Below, one piece after another: positions 1 through 10,868 of a stretch of 64,000 bases of DNA. Positions within the stretch are counted from its first letter, which is position 1; each line of letters opens with the position of its first letter. This stretch comes from Isoetes taiwanensis. Taxonomy: Eukaryota; Streptophyta; Lycopodiopsida; Isoetales; Isoetaceae. The notes beneath the pieces are model-generated. The model was given only the letters and a program-made list of their open reading frames with translations. It made no database searches and had not been told where the DNA came from. The translations under genes and the position numbers were made by a program. Location: the NCBI GenBank assembly GCA_021234155.1, contig JAJEKV010000036.1, positions 3,187,070 through 3,251,069 of the forward strand, given 5' to 3'.

Positions 1-339
1 TACAAAGGGCCCAAGGAATTACCGCGCGAAGAGGTGAGTTTCAGAGATGCCTATGTTATTTCGGGCTTTGTAGAACATGCCGCCTGTGTTTAAATAATGG
101 AACCGCCGATAAGCTCGACGGATTCATTGTTTCTTTGTCCAAAGATTTTTCAGCTTCGAGATGATTTACTCTCCGGGTTGAGAGATGCCTCTAAGGGAAA
201 CAATGGATCGGGGTTAAAGAACAGCCCGCTTTTAGGTGTGTTTTTTCATGGAGTGTTTTCTTGGAATGTTGTACATAGATCAGGCTAGGTCTAAGGCCCG
301 TGAGATGCGGGTTCAAATGCATCCTCTTGTAGTTAGTCT

Positions 340-1850
340 GAGGGGCCTCACTCCGGCCCAACCACTCCTCTTCGCAATATTCGAGGAAGATGGTTCAAGG
401 AGAGTGGCTCGCATGTGCTAGAGGCACTTGGGACTAAAAACAGAGAATGCAAGCCTTGGCTTCCTCTCTCGGGTTTCCCGCGGGTTAGTTGTAGAGGCCT
501 CCACCCACCGAGCCCCTCCCCGCTTCGCAATACTTCGACGAAGATGGTTCAAGGAGAGTGACTCGATCGGGTCAAGGCCACCGCTACCATACACGAGAAT
601 TGGTCGGGCTAAGGGATTCTCGACTTTTGCGAAGTAGTCGAGAATGCGATCGTTGGTCGCTGTTTTCATTTTCGACTCGCAAGTCGAATGCCTTGGCCAT
701 CCGTAACTCCCAGGTTAGTACACAACACCTGAATGCCGCTTGGTTAAGGCATTCCCACTTTGGGGGCGAAGAATGCACAAGCAAGCTCTATGGTTTCCAC
801 GTTGGGCGCAGAGTGGCTCGACCGGTAGAGGCCACCGACCGGCTGACCATACGTGTGAGAATTGGTTGGCTAGAGGATTCTCGACCAGCGAAGTCGAGAA
901 TGCAAATCGCTGGTTTTCAGAATATATTCTCTAAATCGCAAGTCGAATGCCTTAGCCATCGGTGAACTCCGGATGGTACACATGGAGTGCCGGTTAGGTA
1001 AGGCATTCCCACTTCATGATCCGGAGAATGCATACAGCAAGCTCGTGGGTTTCCCCCGGGGTTTGTTAGGAGTTGGCCCGCAGACAAAACAACTTCCCTT
1101 CGCAATGTCCCAGGAAGATAGAAGGAGAGTTGTTAAGACCGCTCAGCAGCCAGCCCAGAGTGCATGGAGTTGGCCGCTTTCACTCACGAGCCGGTGAAAG
1201 CTGCCAAAGCACCTTCGGTGGTTAGTCGCCGAGGCCTCCACCCAATCGAGCCCATCCCCTTCGCAATATTCGACGAAGATGGTTCAAGGAGACGGCCTTT
1301 GATTGGGTAGAGGCCATCAGCGACCACAATACGTGAGAATTGGGTTGCTAAGAGTTGGCCTCGCAGACAAGGAAAACCACTTCCTTCGCAATGTCCGAGG
1401 AAGATAGAAGGAGAGTGGTTAAGACTCGCTCTCAGCCAGCTCTAGAGTGCACTAGAGCTCGCGGCCGACTCCACGAGTCGGTGAAAGCGCCAGAACTTCG
1501 CCGCGTTAGTCGCCGAGGCCTCCACCCGGAAGCCAGTCCTCTTCGCAATATTCGGCGAGCATGGTTCGAAGGAGAGTGGCTCGACCGGTGGGAGGCACCC
1601 GCGACGCACAAAGAGCCATTGGCAGATATCACATTCTCGACTCACGAAGTCGAGAAGGTCGCAAGGTTCTAAAGAATGTGAAGACATTGGGTAGTCAGGG
1701 TATCTCGAATCGCGAAGTCGAAATCCCTCAACCGCCAAGAGTCCGTGAGTGTACACTCCCTCTTCTCCTCGGAAGTCGGGAAGTTCTCGACCGCGAAGTC
1801 GAGAAGAAGGCCCGTACTTCCCGGATCAAGCTGGTGTCGTGAAGTATTCC
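340..1850. repeat. Decayed tandem array with hairpin-bearing units
   Basis: A block built around CTTCGCAATATTCGACGAAG then ATGGTTCAAGGAGAGTGGCTCG recurs, with changes, near 367-411, 516-565, 1091-1134, 1256-1300, 1381-1425 and 1538-1583. The lead-in GTTAGTCGCCGAGGCCTCC recurs near 485, 1219 and 1505. The stretch from GCCTTGGCCATC to AAGGCATTCCCACTT recurs at about 692-760 and 950-1015. Spacings of about 255-290 bp point to an old tandem array. Several units also contain a TCTCGAC...GTCGAGA hairpin. Short open frames here run on both strands and follow the repeats, so I do not call genes. Confidence 0.6.
616..1806. repeat. Palindrome cluster A
   Basis: Inverted repeats of one family lie at 616-645 (arms ATTCTCGACT/AGTCGAGAAT), 671-688 (TTCGACT/AGTCGAA), 877-901, 1634-1656 and 1784-1806 (arms near TTCTCGAC/GTCGAGAA). 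A weaker copy is at 1703-1723. Centres differ in length and sequence (for example CAGCGAA, TCACGAA, CGCGAA), whereas the arms are well kept. They match the clusters near 9.3, 11.3 and 12.4 kb. Confidence 0.7.
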
Positions 1851-2800
1851 CAACTCGCCACTCCCTTCTCGCATGTCTCCCCGCAGTGGGATTTGCCGTG
1901 AGTTAGAAATGAGAGATTCTGTGGAAGCATTTCCTATTCTTAGTTCTTGCCGGGAGAAAGACATTCCTAGTTATGTTCTCATAATGCTCGCAATATCTTA
2001 GTTCCTAACACCGCACCGATGATTTCTATCTCTAAGCTTGCTACTACTCTAACCACACTATTCTCACTTGCCCAGTACAATGTATTCAATTCAACCACAA
2101 GCAAGAAAAAGATAACAAAAACGTAAAAACAATACAAAGGGAAAACAGATAACATGAGATTAATGAGATTAATGAGAAAAAAGGAGAACAAAGGGAGAAC
2201 AGAGAACAGAACAAAGGAGAACAAGATGCAGAAATGAGATTAAAAAAGGTATGATATTACAAAAACATACCGAAGATTTGTCGGATGAGGAGGAGGCTTC
2301 CGAAGTTCGCCCATGTGGGTATAGTCGCTGGCAAAGCGTGAATAAGGATTTGTCTGCCGTAAAATTGTATCGTGGATTAATAAGAGCCTCTAACAACGTA
2401 ATATAAGTAAAAATGCACTAAAAGACTTACGTAAAACTAAAAAGCAAAGACTAAAAGGGCCTCACTTTCTTCTCGGCAGAACGCCCGGGCCGAACAATGA
2501 ATCTACGAGAACTTCGGCGCTGAAGCCGCCCCGATCCGGTCGACCAAGCCGCTCATAAGATGGCCTTGGAATCGCTTGGTTCGATCGATCGCCGGACGGT
2601 AAAGCGGCGCCTAAGGAAACAGGGAGGATGAGTGATCGAGAAAACAGGGAGGAAGAATGGTCTGGGGAGGAAGAGGGTGCGCACTTACCGCCGCACCCTC
2701 GAACCTCGTAAAAGTGCAATAATAAAACCATTGTCACGCAGGGCCATGCCCTCCATGACGCAGGCAAGTGGATTGCCGACATGGCCACGCTTTTCAAATC
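1800..2800 (-). other. Possible minus-strand exons of an unknown gene
   Basis: I do not recognise a protein. Minus-strand reading shows plausible exon ends: a GCG|GTAAGT donor near 2686 after a short ATG-started frame (ATG near 2756), and a TCG|GTATGT donor near 2270 after a frame reading LINPRYNFTADKSLF, with an AG just upstream near 2390. The AT-rich, pyrimidine-biased DNA at 1990-2260 would suit an intron. Further down, the minus strand at about 1800-1960 stays open (SLISNSRQIPLRGDMREG). This could be a degraded gene or chance. No homology supports it. Confidence 0.22.
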
Positions 2801-2834
2801 TCAAGAGGCCACGTGGCCATGACAAGATATGAAA

Positions 2835-3085
2835 GGGTAGGTTATATGTTTATATATGTTATCTTATGTATTTAATAAGGTTTCAATGGTTGAATAGTTT
2901 CAATGGTTATATATGGTTTACAATGTTTACATATGGTTTAGAATGAGTGTGGTTGTATGCTTTAATATGGTTATATGATTTTAGTTAATATGGTTGTATG
3001 ATTTTAGTTAATATGGTTGTATGATTTAATATGATTATATTTAATATGTTTGTATGGTTTTATATGGTTCATATGGTCATATTTG
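2835..3085. repeat. Imperfect ATATGGTT-rich simple repeat
   Basis: Short units such as TTAATATGGTTGTATGATT recur head to tail (2960-3040) within a wider run of ATATGGTT-like words. No coding potential is visible. It separates the exon-like block upstream from the transposase-like pseudogene that begins near 3.12 kb. Confidence 0.65.
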
Positions 3086-3119
3086 TGGTGTTTGGGGCTA
3101 TATGGTTTTAATGTGAGCT

Positions 3120-6060
3120 TTTTCATTCAGGGAACATGTGAGATGAGTAAAATGGAGCCAGGGAAGTCCAAAGGAGGCCATTGCCCTAGGCTCCAATGGA
3201 GGAAGATGGGTTGCCTTTTGTTGCACCCTTGCAAACTGCATCGGTATTTGCAGAGGGTATAATAACCGCAGCTGATCCATTTGATAGTGTGAATGATGAG
3301 AGGCTGGGAGATGAACATCTTGAGTTGGCATTGTGAAGCTTCTTATCGGGTTGATACAATCATGTCCCGTGGAAGCTCTAGTGATTGCATTGTGTGCTCA
3401 GGGCTGCTGGAGTCCCAAGCTCAGTTGAGATGGCCAATTAGATATATTACACACAAGAATGGTGATACTCTAGATTGCCCTACTGAACTACACACACCCC
3501 AAGGCCCACCCAAGGCCATGTGGAAGATTTGGTGGTCGATGAGCATCCTTTGATCACAAGGAAGAGACGCTTATGTCTTTCATAAAAGGCAGCCAAAGGT
3601 GCCCAAGAGGCCTAGAAGTGACAAATATTTAGAAAGGATGGAAAGTATGGCACCAACCAAAGAAAACCCGAGGCAATTAGGGGACAAGAGTGTTGCAACC
3701 TAGATTGCACAAAGGCAAAGTACAATGTGGATGACCTCGCGATAAGGTCCCAATACATTGGACAGCTTCAAAAAGATAGGATTAATTTCATTTACTCCTT
3801 TGTGTAGGAATTCCAGCTATGATGAAAACACACGGATCTGCTACTATATCAATTGAGGGGCATGAAGGTATATATGAGAGCATTGAGATGGATTCTTGGG
3901 GTGAGCAAGTCTTCATTTTACGATAATCGGGAGCAGGTTAGAAAAGGGCACACTTTGTTCCAACATGGTAATGCACTCACTTTGAAACCTAGACCAAATA
4001 CTCTAAAGGCCATTGCAGCCTCTTGAGAGCTTTGTGAGATACATGTCTCAATCTATGCCTCACAAGTCGAAGGTGAACGAAAGCACGGTGTGCGAAAGTG
4101 GTGCAAAGAGTGTTGCCACAACACTATATCCGTATGAGTGCCTTAAGGAGGTCAACTCCATCCTAGAAACTACCGGAGGTAGGCCTCTTTCTCAATCACA
4201 TTTCAAGAAGTTATGGAGCACTCACTTCTGGGACGTGAGTGTCCTACAACACATGCCATTCTCAAAGTGCAACACTTGCATTCAACTCAAGGATACACTT
4301 GCATCAACTGCAATAGAGAAAGAAAGAATGGCAATTAGGGAGCAATTTGCGTGATCACCAAAGGGACCAAATATCATGTAGACAGCTTGTATTGGCAAAG
4401 GGAGAACATTTTCCGAGATGCAAACGGACAAATTTTTGTGTATAATTCATGATAAGATGGACCAACACAAGACTTTCTTGCCAAAGCTAGATCCTTTTAC
4501 CCAAGCGTTGTCAAAACGCTTTTCAGATGAAAGTAAGTCCGGGCGGGTGTATTAACACATGGTCATGGAACCGAACATATGGTCATTTTGTGCTTGATCT
4601 ATGGAGAGATGATCCAAACTTCCATGTGAGCTCTATTTTCAAGTGCCCGAGAACACTAGAGAAAGGATCGATAGAAGGGAGGAGGTATTCCCCTTCAAAG
4701 ACCCATTTTGAGGCTTTGATGGATGATCAACCGCTTTGTTACCAAAGGCGATAAAAAAGCTCACATCCAAGGTGTCTAGTGAATCAAGGAGGACTTGGGA
4801 TGATTTCCCCTTTGAGAAATCACCGCCCGAGGAGCTATGTGTTCGGGCTTGGACAACCTGCTGGAAAGAAAACAAGAATAGATGGATGTTTGGGGCAATG
4901 TCATACTTGACAAGTGGGAGTATTCAAAGTTGTGAAAGTGGGATTCATGATGGTTGGGCATACGCATGATGATATAGATGGATTCTTTGAACTTTCTCCA
5001 CCAAGCTCAAGAGAGAAAACGGACCACTCTCCCCGAACTAATGGATGTGTTTGAGAGCTGCATTGACCCCAACCCAATGGCTTTCTTGATGGATGAGGTT
5101 GCAGATTGGAAATCATTTGTAGAAGGATACTTGCTAGATGGTAAGGACCAGTTGACAGGACACACAAAGCCACTTCAGTTCAAGTTTTGGGTTAGGGATG
5201 GAATACCAATCATGCAATATAAGTGGAGACCAGGTGACAAGTTGTGGATGCCTCGTACAAGGTATCGAAGTTATGGCAAAGGGGTGCTGCTGGTGAAGTT
5301 CTCATTCCTAAAGGGCAACCAAAACCACTACCTCCCTTCAAGACAGTCCAAAGACTCTAGCCAACCGGTGAAGGGCATCAAGGATTACATAACACACTGG
5401 GATGATGTTCGAAATGGAAAGCACACCTCCACTCTTAAGAAAAATCAAATGGACTCCCTAATCAAGTACTGGGAGAAAGTTGTGACATGCTTGGAAACTG
5501 AACAGCCATGTGGGAGGGAGCTAAGAGACTGGGTTCTTGCCGAGTCAAGATGGGAGGGTTCTCAAGGTGCAAGCACGCCTAAGAATGCTCACTTGGGTCC
5601 CAACAAGGGTTCCAAGTGGTTTGTGGGAAGTAAGGCCTCAAAGCCAAGTGGTTTGATCTTCCCCGAGTGGGATCCCTTTGAGGACATCAAGGAAGGATAC
5701 TTTGTGCTAGTAAGGCCTGATGATGAGGACTGTCCAATATGGTTAGGGGTGGCACTCTCTGATGTAACCACCACTATGCCTGATGGAGAGGAGTTAAGGC
5801 CCTAGATTCCAAATTCAATATTGGGAGCCCATTGGGAGACACAAGAAGGGCAACTTGAAGGAGCAATACATCGGATCACCGGGAGAAGAAGTGGAGGGCA
5901 ATCATGCCGACCCTCAAAGGAGGGAATTGGTGGAGTGTGTGGTATGGTCATATCCAAGTTCTCACATTGCAAAGGACCACACACACAAGATCCCAAGAAG
6001 GGAGATGGACAAGGCCATGAGCAACCTCCATGCTATATCATTGTATGAGGGTGCATAATA
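3120..6060 (+). pseudogene. Degraded transposase-like gene (DUF7869-type RNase H fold?)
   Basis: Segments of one protein can be read in shifting plus-strand frames. These include HMPFSKCNTCIQLKDTL (about 4250), IIHDKMDQHKT (4440-4475), a DPNFHVSSIF stretch (4610-4645), VGFMMVGHTHDDIDGFF (about 4938-4990), and then an open frame at 4978-5805 with DWKSFVEGYL and FKFWVRDG. It continues in another frame to about 6057. From memory, the HDKMD ... GHTH(E/D)DID layout belongs to plant proteins annotated with transposase-like DUF7869-type domains. The Asp residues in HDKMD and HDDID could be catalytic (inference). Stops and frame changes at about 4354, 4530, 4754, 4969 and 5805 mark it as a pseudogene. 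I found no terminal repeats, so the element's borders are unknown. Confidence 0.55.
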
Positions 6061-6179
6061 TTGAGAAGTTTGAAAACTTTCTCAACTAGTGGTTTGTAAA
6101 ATTTATGAGGAAAACAAGTAACCCAATTCTATGTGTGTCATGTGTAATTCTATTCAAGCAATCAATTCAGAAATTTCTT

Positions 6180-6869
6180 TTATGGTGTGTGAGTCCCATT
6201 TTCAGTCCGAGTCCCAAAATTCAAGATTTGTCCCACTTTAATTAAATACGACTTCATTTCTTCCCGTAGTTGAAGAGCAAAAGTTTCATAACCGCCATCA
6301 ACATACGTAGATATTAAAATAGCATTCCATGGTTTAACATCTCCTTTAGGAATGTTTTGAAAAGCTGACCATGAGTCTTTCATGTTGATATAAGGTCTTT
6401 CATGAGTCTTCCGTACATTACATGTTGATATAAGGGTATTGCTCATTATTTCAGAGACAATGTGGCTATGAATTTTGCTACCAGTTGCTAGACGAATAGA
6501 AGTAGCACATGCATTAAGAAGAATGATCGTAGTTATATTGCTTGGAGTAAAACCTTCTAACTGCATGTCATAGAAAAGATGGAAAATACTGTTAGTATCC
6601 TTTGCCTGTGCATATCCAGTAAGTTCATCATTCCAAGATAACAAATCATGCTTATGAATTCTATAAAAAATCAGATTTGCATCCTTTATGCTTCTACATT
6701 TGCTGTACATGTTAATGAGTGCATTCTCCACAATAACTTGAGATACTGTGGAATGCACTATCCTCTTCCTGGCTAAACATGGTGAGTAGAATCCTGAGCA
6801 CCATATAGATAGATGAATCGTCAATGTCCACAAACATGTTAAAAAGATATATATAGAGGCCTGAGACAT
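6180..6869 (-). pseudogene. PPR protein fragment (PLS-type)
   Basis: The minus strand is open for 229 codons and reads as pentatricopeptide repeats: VENALINMYSKCRSIKDANL, HDLLSWNDELTGYAQ, LEGFTPSNITTIILLNACA, GSKIHSHIVSE. PPR proteins of this type bind organellar RNA and mostly act in chloroplast or mitochondrial RNA editing and processing. Only about three repeats are recognisable. The C-terminal third departs from the repeat pattern, and no E/DYW tail is seen. The start codon is arbitrary, with no targeting peptide. Related PPR debris at 13.5-14.0 and 18.7-19.6 kb suggests a family of dead copies. Confidence 0.7.
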
Positions 6870-7730
6870 GTCTATGATCTTGACTCACTTTTTTAGACTA
6901 GGCCAGCAAATGGGGCTTCTCTGTACTTCAGATGTTTCGGGAGGATTGTGATGTGACATTTTGATCGTCCGCATAGGAGCTAACATCAGATCGACGGTGT
7001 AACATTTTCATCATCTGCATAGGAGCTTCTGATGTCATGACTGCTACAGAATGTTGCATTCTTATTATGTACATATTTTTTGATAATGTAAAAACGTCTA
7101 CATCATCTTTGGCATAGTTTGTTTCTGGCCGAGCTCAACAACATCGCTATGGCGATCCTGACGAGCAAGGCTTCTCTAGTTTGCTTCATTTTCATTTTAT
7201 TTATGATGGATTCCATCCAAACCTGGATTTAGGGTTTTGGGTTTAATAGGTGATATTATCACTAACAAAATTAAACAACTTTGCAGACGCTGAATTATTC
7301 GAAGGACCTAAACAAGTAATATCGCTCAAAATTGTAACACTTGGGCATGATAGAATGTAGTGTATGGAAATTTTGCAAGGCGTGCCGCATAAGGTAGGCG
7401 AAAAAAGGAAGGACTTGTGCCTGTTTATTACATCAAGTGAAAAGAATTGGGAATAATAGTACACATGTGGAAAGGCAGCATCAAAAAGGACGAAAACGCT
7501 ATTTTATGCTTCGTTGAAGACACCACCCAGGGACAGTTCATGCAGTAAGTCTCGCAGCTGAAATATTACGACTCCAGTATGATGATGGCGAGCATAGTGA
7601 AGTCTAAAGCCAGTAACACTACAAGAGAAAAGGGGTATTAGAGTCAGTTATAGCGTCAGAAGGATATTTTTGATGTTTTTTGAGGTGAAAACAATGTTCT
7701 GTAGTTAATAGCAACACTTATGGGTAGATA
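6870..7730. other. Intergenic stretch, nothing recognised
   Basis: AT-rich DNA with short open frames only. Two related phrases (ACATTTTGATCGTCCGCATAG near 6956 and ACATTTTCATCATCTGCATAG near 7002) form a small local duplication. No domain, RNA gene or element end is visible. Confidence 0.5.
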
Positions 7731-8500
7731 TTTCTCTGTTGCTAATTCTGATGCTATATCTGATTCTATGAATGACGCTATATCATTTTAACTAATCTAA
7801 TGCTATAACTGATGTTACAACTGACGCATGAGCTGATGCACTATGAGTCATAGGTGTTAGCATTAGGTTCAAGCATACATGTACTCTGACTCTAATTTTG
7901 ACGCTATGTCTAACTCTAGAGATGACGCTATATCATTTTAACAAATCTAATGCTATAATTGACGCTATAGTTGATGCATGAGCTGATGCATTATGAGTCA
8001 AAGGTGCTAGCATTAGGTTCAAGCATGCATGCCATCTGACTCTAGTCCTGACCTTACCATTGATGCTACATATGACTTTATATTGACCCCTAATTCTGAC
8101 TCTATGTCTGACAGTATTGTCGGTTTTAATTCTGACTCTATCAATGACTCTATATTTGATGCTATTATTGACTCTATATCTAACCCTACATCTGACGCTA
8201 CCGTTGACTCTAGTCCCGACCTTACCATTGATGCTATGTCTGACTTTAAATTGACCTCTAGTTCTGACTCTATGTCTGACACTATCATCAGTTCTAATTC
8301 TGACTCTACCAATGACTCTATGTTTGATGATATTATTGACTCTATATCTAACCCTATGTCTGACGCTATCGTTGACTCTGACAGTAGTATAAACTCTACT
8401 ACTCATGCTGACATATGATTTAACTCTTACTTGTACGCTATCTCTAGAGTTAATGCTATCATTGACTCTATGTCCAACTCTATACCATCAACTCATATAG
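7730..8500. repeat. Compound tandem repeats rich in GACTCTA/GACGCTA
   Basis: Two nested tandem duplications are visible. One unit starting at 7771 (GACGCTATATCATTTTAAC) repeats at 7921, a 150-bp period. Another starting at 8041 (TCTAGTCCTGACCTTACCAT) repeats at 8209, a 168-bp period. Underneath is a short word family, TCTGACTCTA/TTGACTCTA, at 6-12 bp spacing. The 168-bp period is a multiple of three, which keeps frames open on both strands and gives a Ser/Asp-rich translation on the plus strand. That is a property of the repeat and not evidence of a gene. Confidence 0.8.
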
Positions 8501-8849
8501 TATGCACTATAACTAGTCATGCACTTTGTTATTCTCTTTAAGCATTTCCAATAATCCTATATGCAAAGGTACCAAAAGAGACACTTGCCATCTATTCGAA
8601 GATCCATTTGCCACTACACTCGTATAATCACTCTTTCTCTATATTTTCTTCTTTCTCAAAATCTTCATTTCGTACCATCCTATATGGCTAGAACAAGATT
8701 GGCAAGGCTACGAATATACCATAAAGTGTGCATTATCGTATTTGTCTCATATGATTCAAAAGTTCATAAATGTATAATACAAGCAATTGTATCAAGAGTA
8801 TCTCAACACAATATTCTTCAACGACAATGAAATATACTTTAAAAATTAA

Positions 8850-9225
8850 GCTAGTCTCTTTCATCATCATCCAATTGCAAAAGGAGCCGCAATACATGTC
8901 AGCCTGTTTGAATTTCTCTGTCGTTCTCCTCATCGAAGTAGTCATCAAACATATGATGTTCTGGGCTATGCATTGGAGACCTCAATTGAAGGGGTCTTGG
9001 TGGTCCTCTAATTGTGAATCATGCTCATGATCAATGGTTTCTTCAACTGGGTCAATCAACTCCAATTCAAGAGGAAGCGGGCTATCAAATGATGATCCTT
9101 AAGTGTCCCAATTAGAATCATTGAGGACAAGCAAGGCAATAACTCTCTGAGAAGTTGGTTGTGAATTAACCACTATCCGCCACTTCTTATCCCTAGGATT
9201 ATCATGGAAAAAAACCTACTTCACC
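8850..9225 (-). pseudogene. CACTA (En/Spm) transposon remnant, DUF4216-like
   Basis: The minus strand reads QVK(stop)VFFHDNPRDKKW then RIVVNSQPTSQRVIALL, followed by an acidic tail (LELELIDPVEETIDHEHD). A QV-x-QVFY-x-x-D/NP-x-x-x-x-W-x-VV core followed by an acidic low-complexity C-terminus is typical of the DUF4216 segment of plant CACTA TNP2-type transposases, as I remember the family. Stops interrupt it (near 9214 and 9102), so it is dead. CACTA terminal motifs were not found. The palindrome cluster starting at 9278 lies immediately beside it. Confidence 0.5.
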
Positions 9226-9277
9226 TGACTAGGAAAAAAACCTACTCCATCCTAGCATTTGCCGATTATCACTGGGG

Positions 9278-9592
9278 TTTCTCGACTCGCGAGTCGAGAA
9301 AGCCAGGGTAACACAGAAAATCAAAGGATGCAGAGCTTTCTCGACTCGCGAGTCGAGAAAACCCAGAGAAGTAAAAGAGAATTAGACATTCATCGACTTT
9401 CGAAAGCCCTGACCAAGCCTACCATCCTAATATTTTCCGACATCATCGGGTTTCTCACATCACGAAGTCGAAAGCCGTGGTAAATACGTAAAATCAAAGG
9501 ATGCAGAGCTCGACTTCTGAAATGGTGAAAACCCGATAAGTAAAAGAAAATTAGACGCTTCAAGGGACTTTCTCGACTCAAGAGTCGAGAAA
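9278..9592. repeat. Palindrome cluster B within a 173-bp tandem duplication
   Basis: Perfect 24-nt palindromes lie at 9278-9301 and 9337-9360 (arm TTTCTCGACTCG plus its complement). A 24-nt near-perfect copy with an AA/TT-disrupted centre lies at 9569-9592, and a decayed copy at about 9451-9473. The phrase AAATCAAAGGATGCAGAGC occurs at 9318 and 9491, so the surrounding DNA is duplicated at a 173-bp period. In the second unit the matching palindrome has decayed (GAGCTCGACTTCTGAAATGG). Confidence 0.8.
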
Positions 9593-9739
9593 ACCCGGGC
9601 TACTATTTATGCTTATTCCGGTTTTTGTAGATGCTTTCATGCTCGACATTGGTGCATTGATCGAATGCAGCCCTTATCCCACCCGATCATACACGCCAGG
9701 CAACAAAGGGAAAGCATTGGGTTGTCCTCACCGTCCCTA

Positions 9740-10868
9740 AAGGAAACGAGGGGCTCCCTCGGATAAGTGGAAGACCTTTGAGAAACTATGCAGATATGTT
9801 CTCACTGGAGGGACAAAGAAGATGATGAGGGAGAGGAAGAAGAGGAGAAGAAGAAGAGAACACCAAGGAAAGGTGGGGAGTTTCTCTCGGACCAATATGA
9901 CCTCATTCTTAGCACCGAGGCTGGCCTGCGGGAGAAATGGACCGAGATATGGGCTCAATGGACACGAGGCAAGGCGAAGGACGAATGGAGAATTTCCAAC
10001 CGTGCCGGACCCCAAGTTGTTTGACAAGCGCTTCATGAAGAGGATACAAAGGGGGCCTCACGGACAAAGAAACGCTTGACCTACAAGGCAGAATCTTGGA
10101 TGGAACAATCCTCGCTAAGGAAGACTAGGAGTTCTAAAAATGCGTGACGCAAAGGATTATGCCACAATCCCGGGCGCGCGTTAGAAAGAAGGCATCACGG
10201 AGTTACGCAACGTTGCATCTAATGAATACCATGATTTTGATTATTACAAGGAAAAGGATGCCCTTGATGAGGAAGACATGAAGGAATTGAACCGCCTATG
10301 TCAACCCTACATCAACACCAAGCTGAAGCGTAACGTCAAAACCCTTCCTTTCCCGAGCGTGCTATGGCAATTCTGAAAAGAAGCTTGGATTCGGGTGGTC
10401 CCATTTAAGGCGACGATAGCTCCCCCATTTCGGTAACTTTGGGGCACAAGGGATTTGGTGGTGCAGGCCGCACTGGACCCGTGGCACTATTTGCCATCAA
10501 TATGATCGAAGACCCCACCCTTTTTATGACAAAGCCGACATAGAGCGGTGGTACAAGACGTGTCTCGACATGACCGACTGGATACTTTCGGTTTCCTTGT
10601 CTTTTGCATCTTAGCAATCGGACAACTGCTTTGTCTCCCAATGGGCAGCCGATATTAACTTCACCAACAAGATCATGCACTCCATATACTGAACTTGATC
10701 ATGAGTGCATACTTGGCTTGCCGAAGGCACCAAGCTTTGCCAACATAGTTTTGGTTTTGATTTCAAGATCGGGCGGCGACTGGATAAGTGGTGGTCTAGC
10801 GAGCATCATTATCTTGACAAGTTCATGATCTCTCAAGAGCGGATGGAACCCCGAAAGGGGGCAGGTTT
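9740..10868 (+). pseudogene. Broken coding sequence upstream of the FCP1-like exon, unknown family
   Basis: Coding-like stretches switch frame repeatedly. They include an acidic/basic run near 9815-9870 (EGEEEEEKKKRTPRKGG), a stretch reading LREKWTEIWAQWTRGKAKDEW near 9925-9990, DEEDMKELNRLCQPYINTKL near 10267, VSQWAADINFTNKIM near 10636-10680, and GFDFKIGRRLDKWWSSEHHY near 10757-10816. I do not recognise the protein. Orientation and spacing suggest these are earlier parts of the gene that continues into the 10.87-12.24 kb exons, but that link is inferred. Confidence 0.35.

Noticed and set aside
8029-8418. Ser/Asp-rich 129-codon protein, with a counterpart open frame on the minus strand
   Set aside because: Both frames come from the 168-bp tandem repeat; nothing supports transcription or translation.
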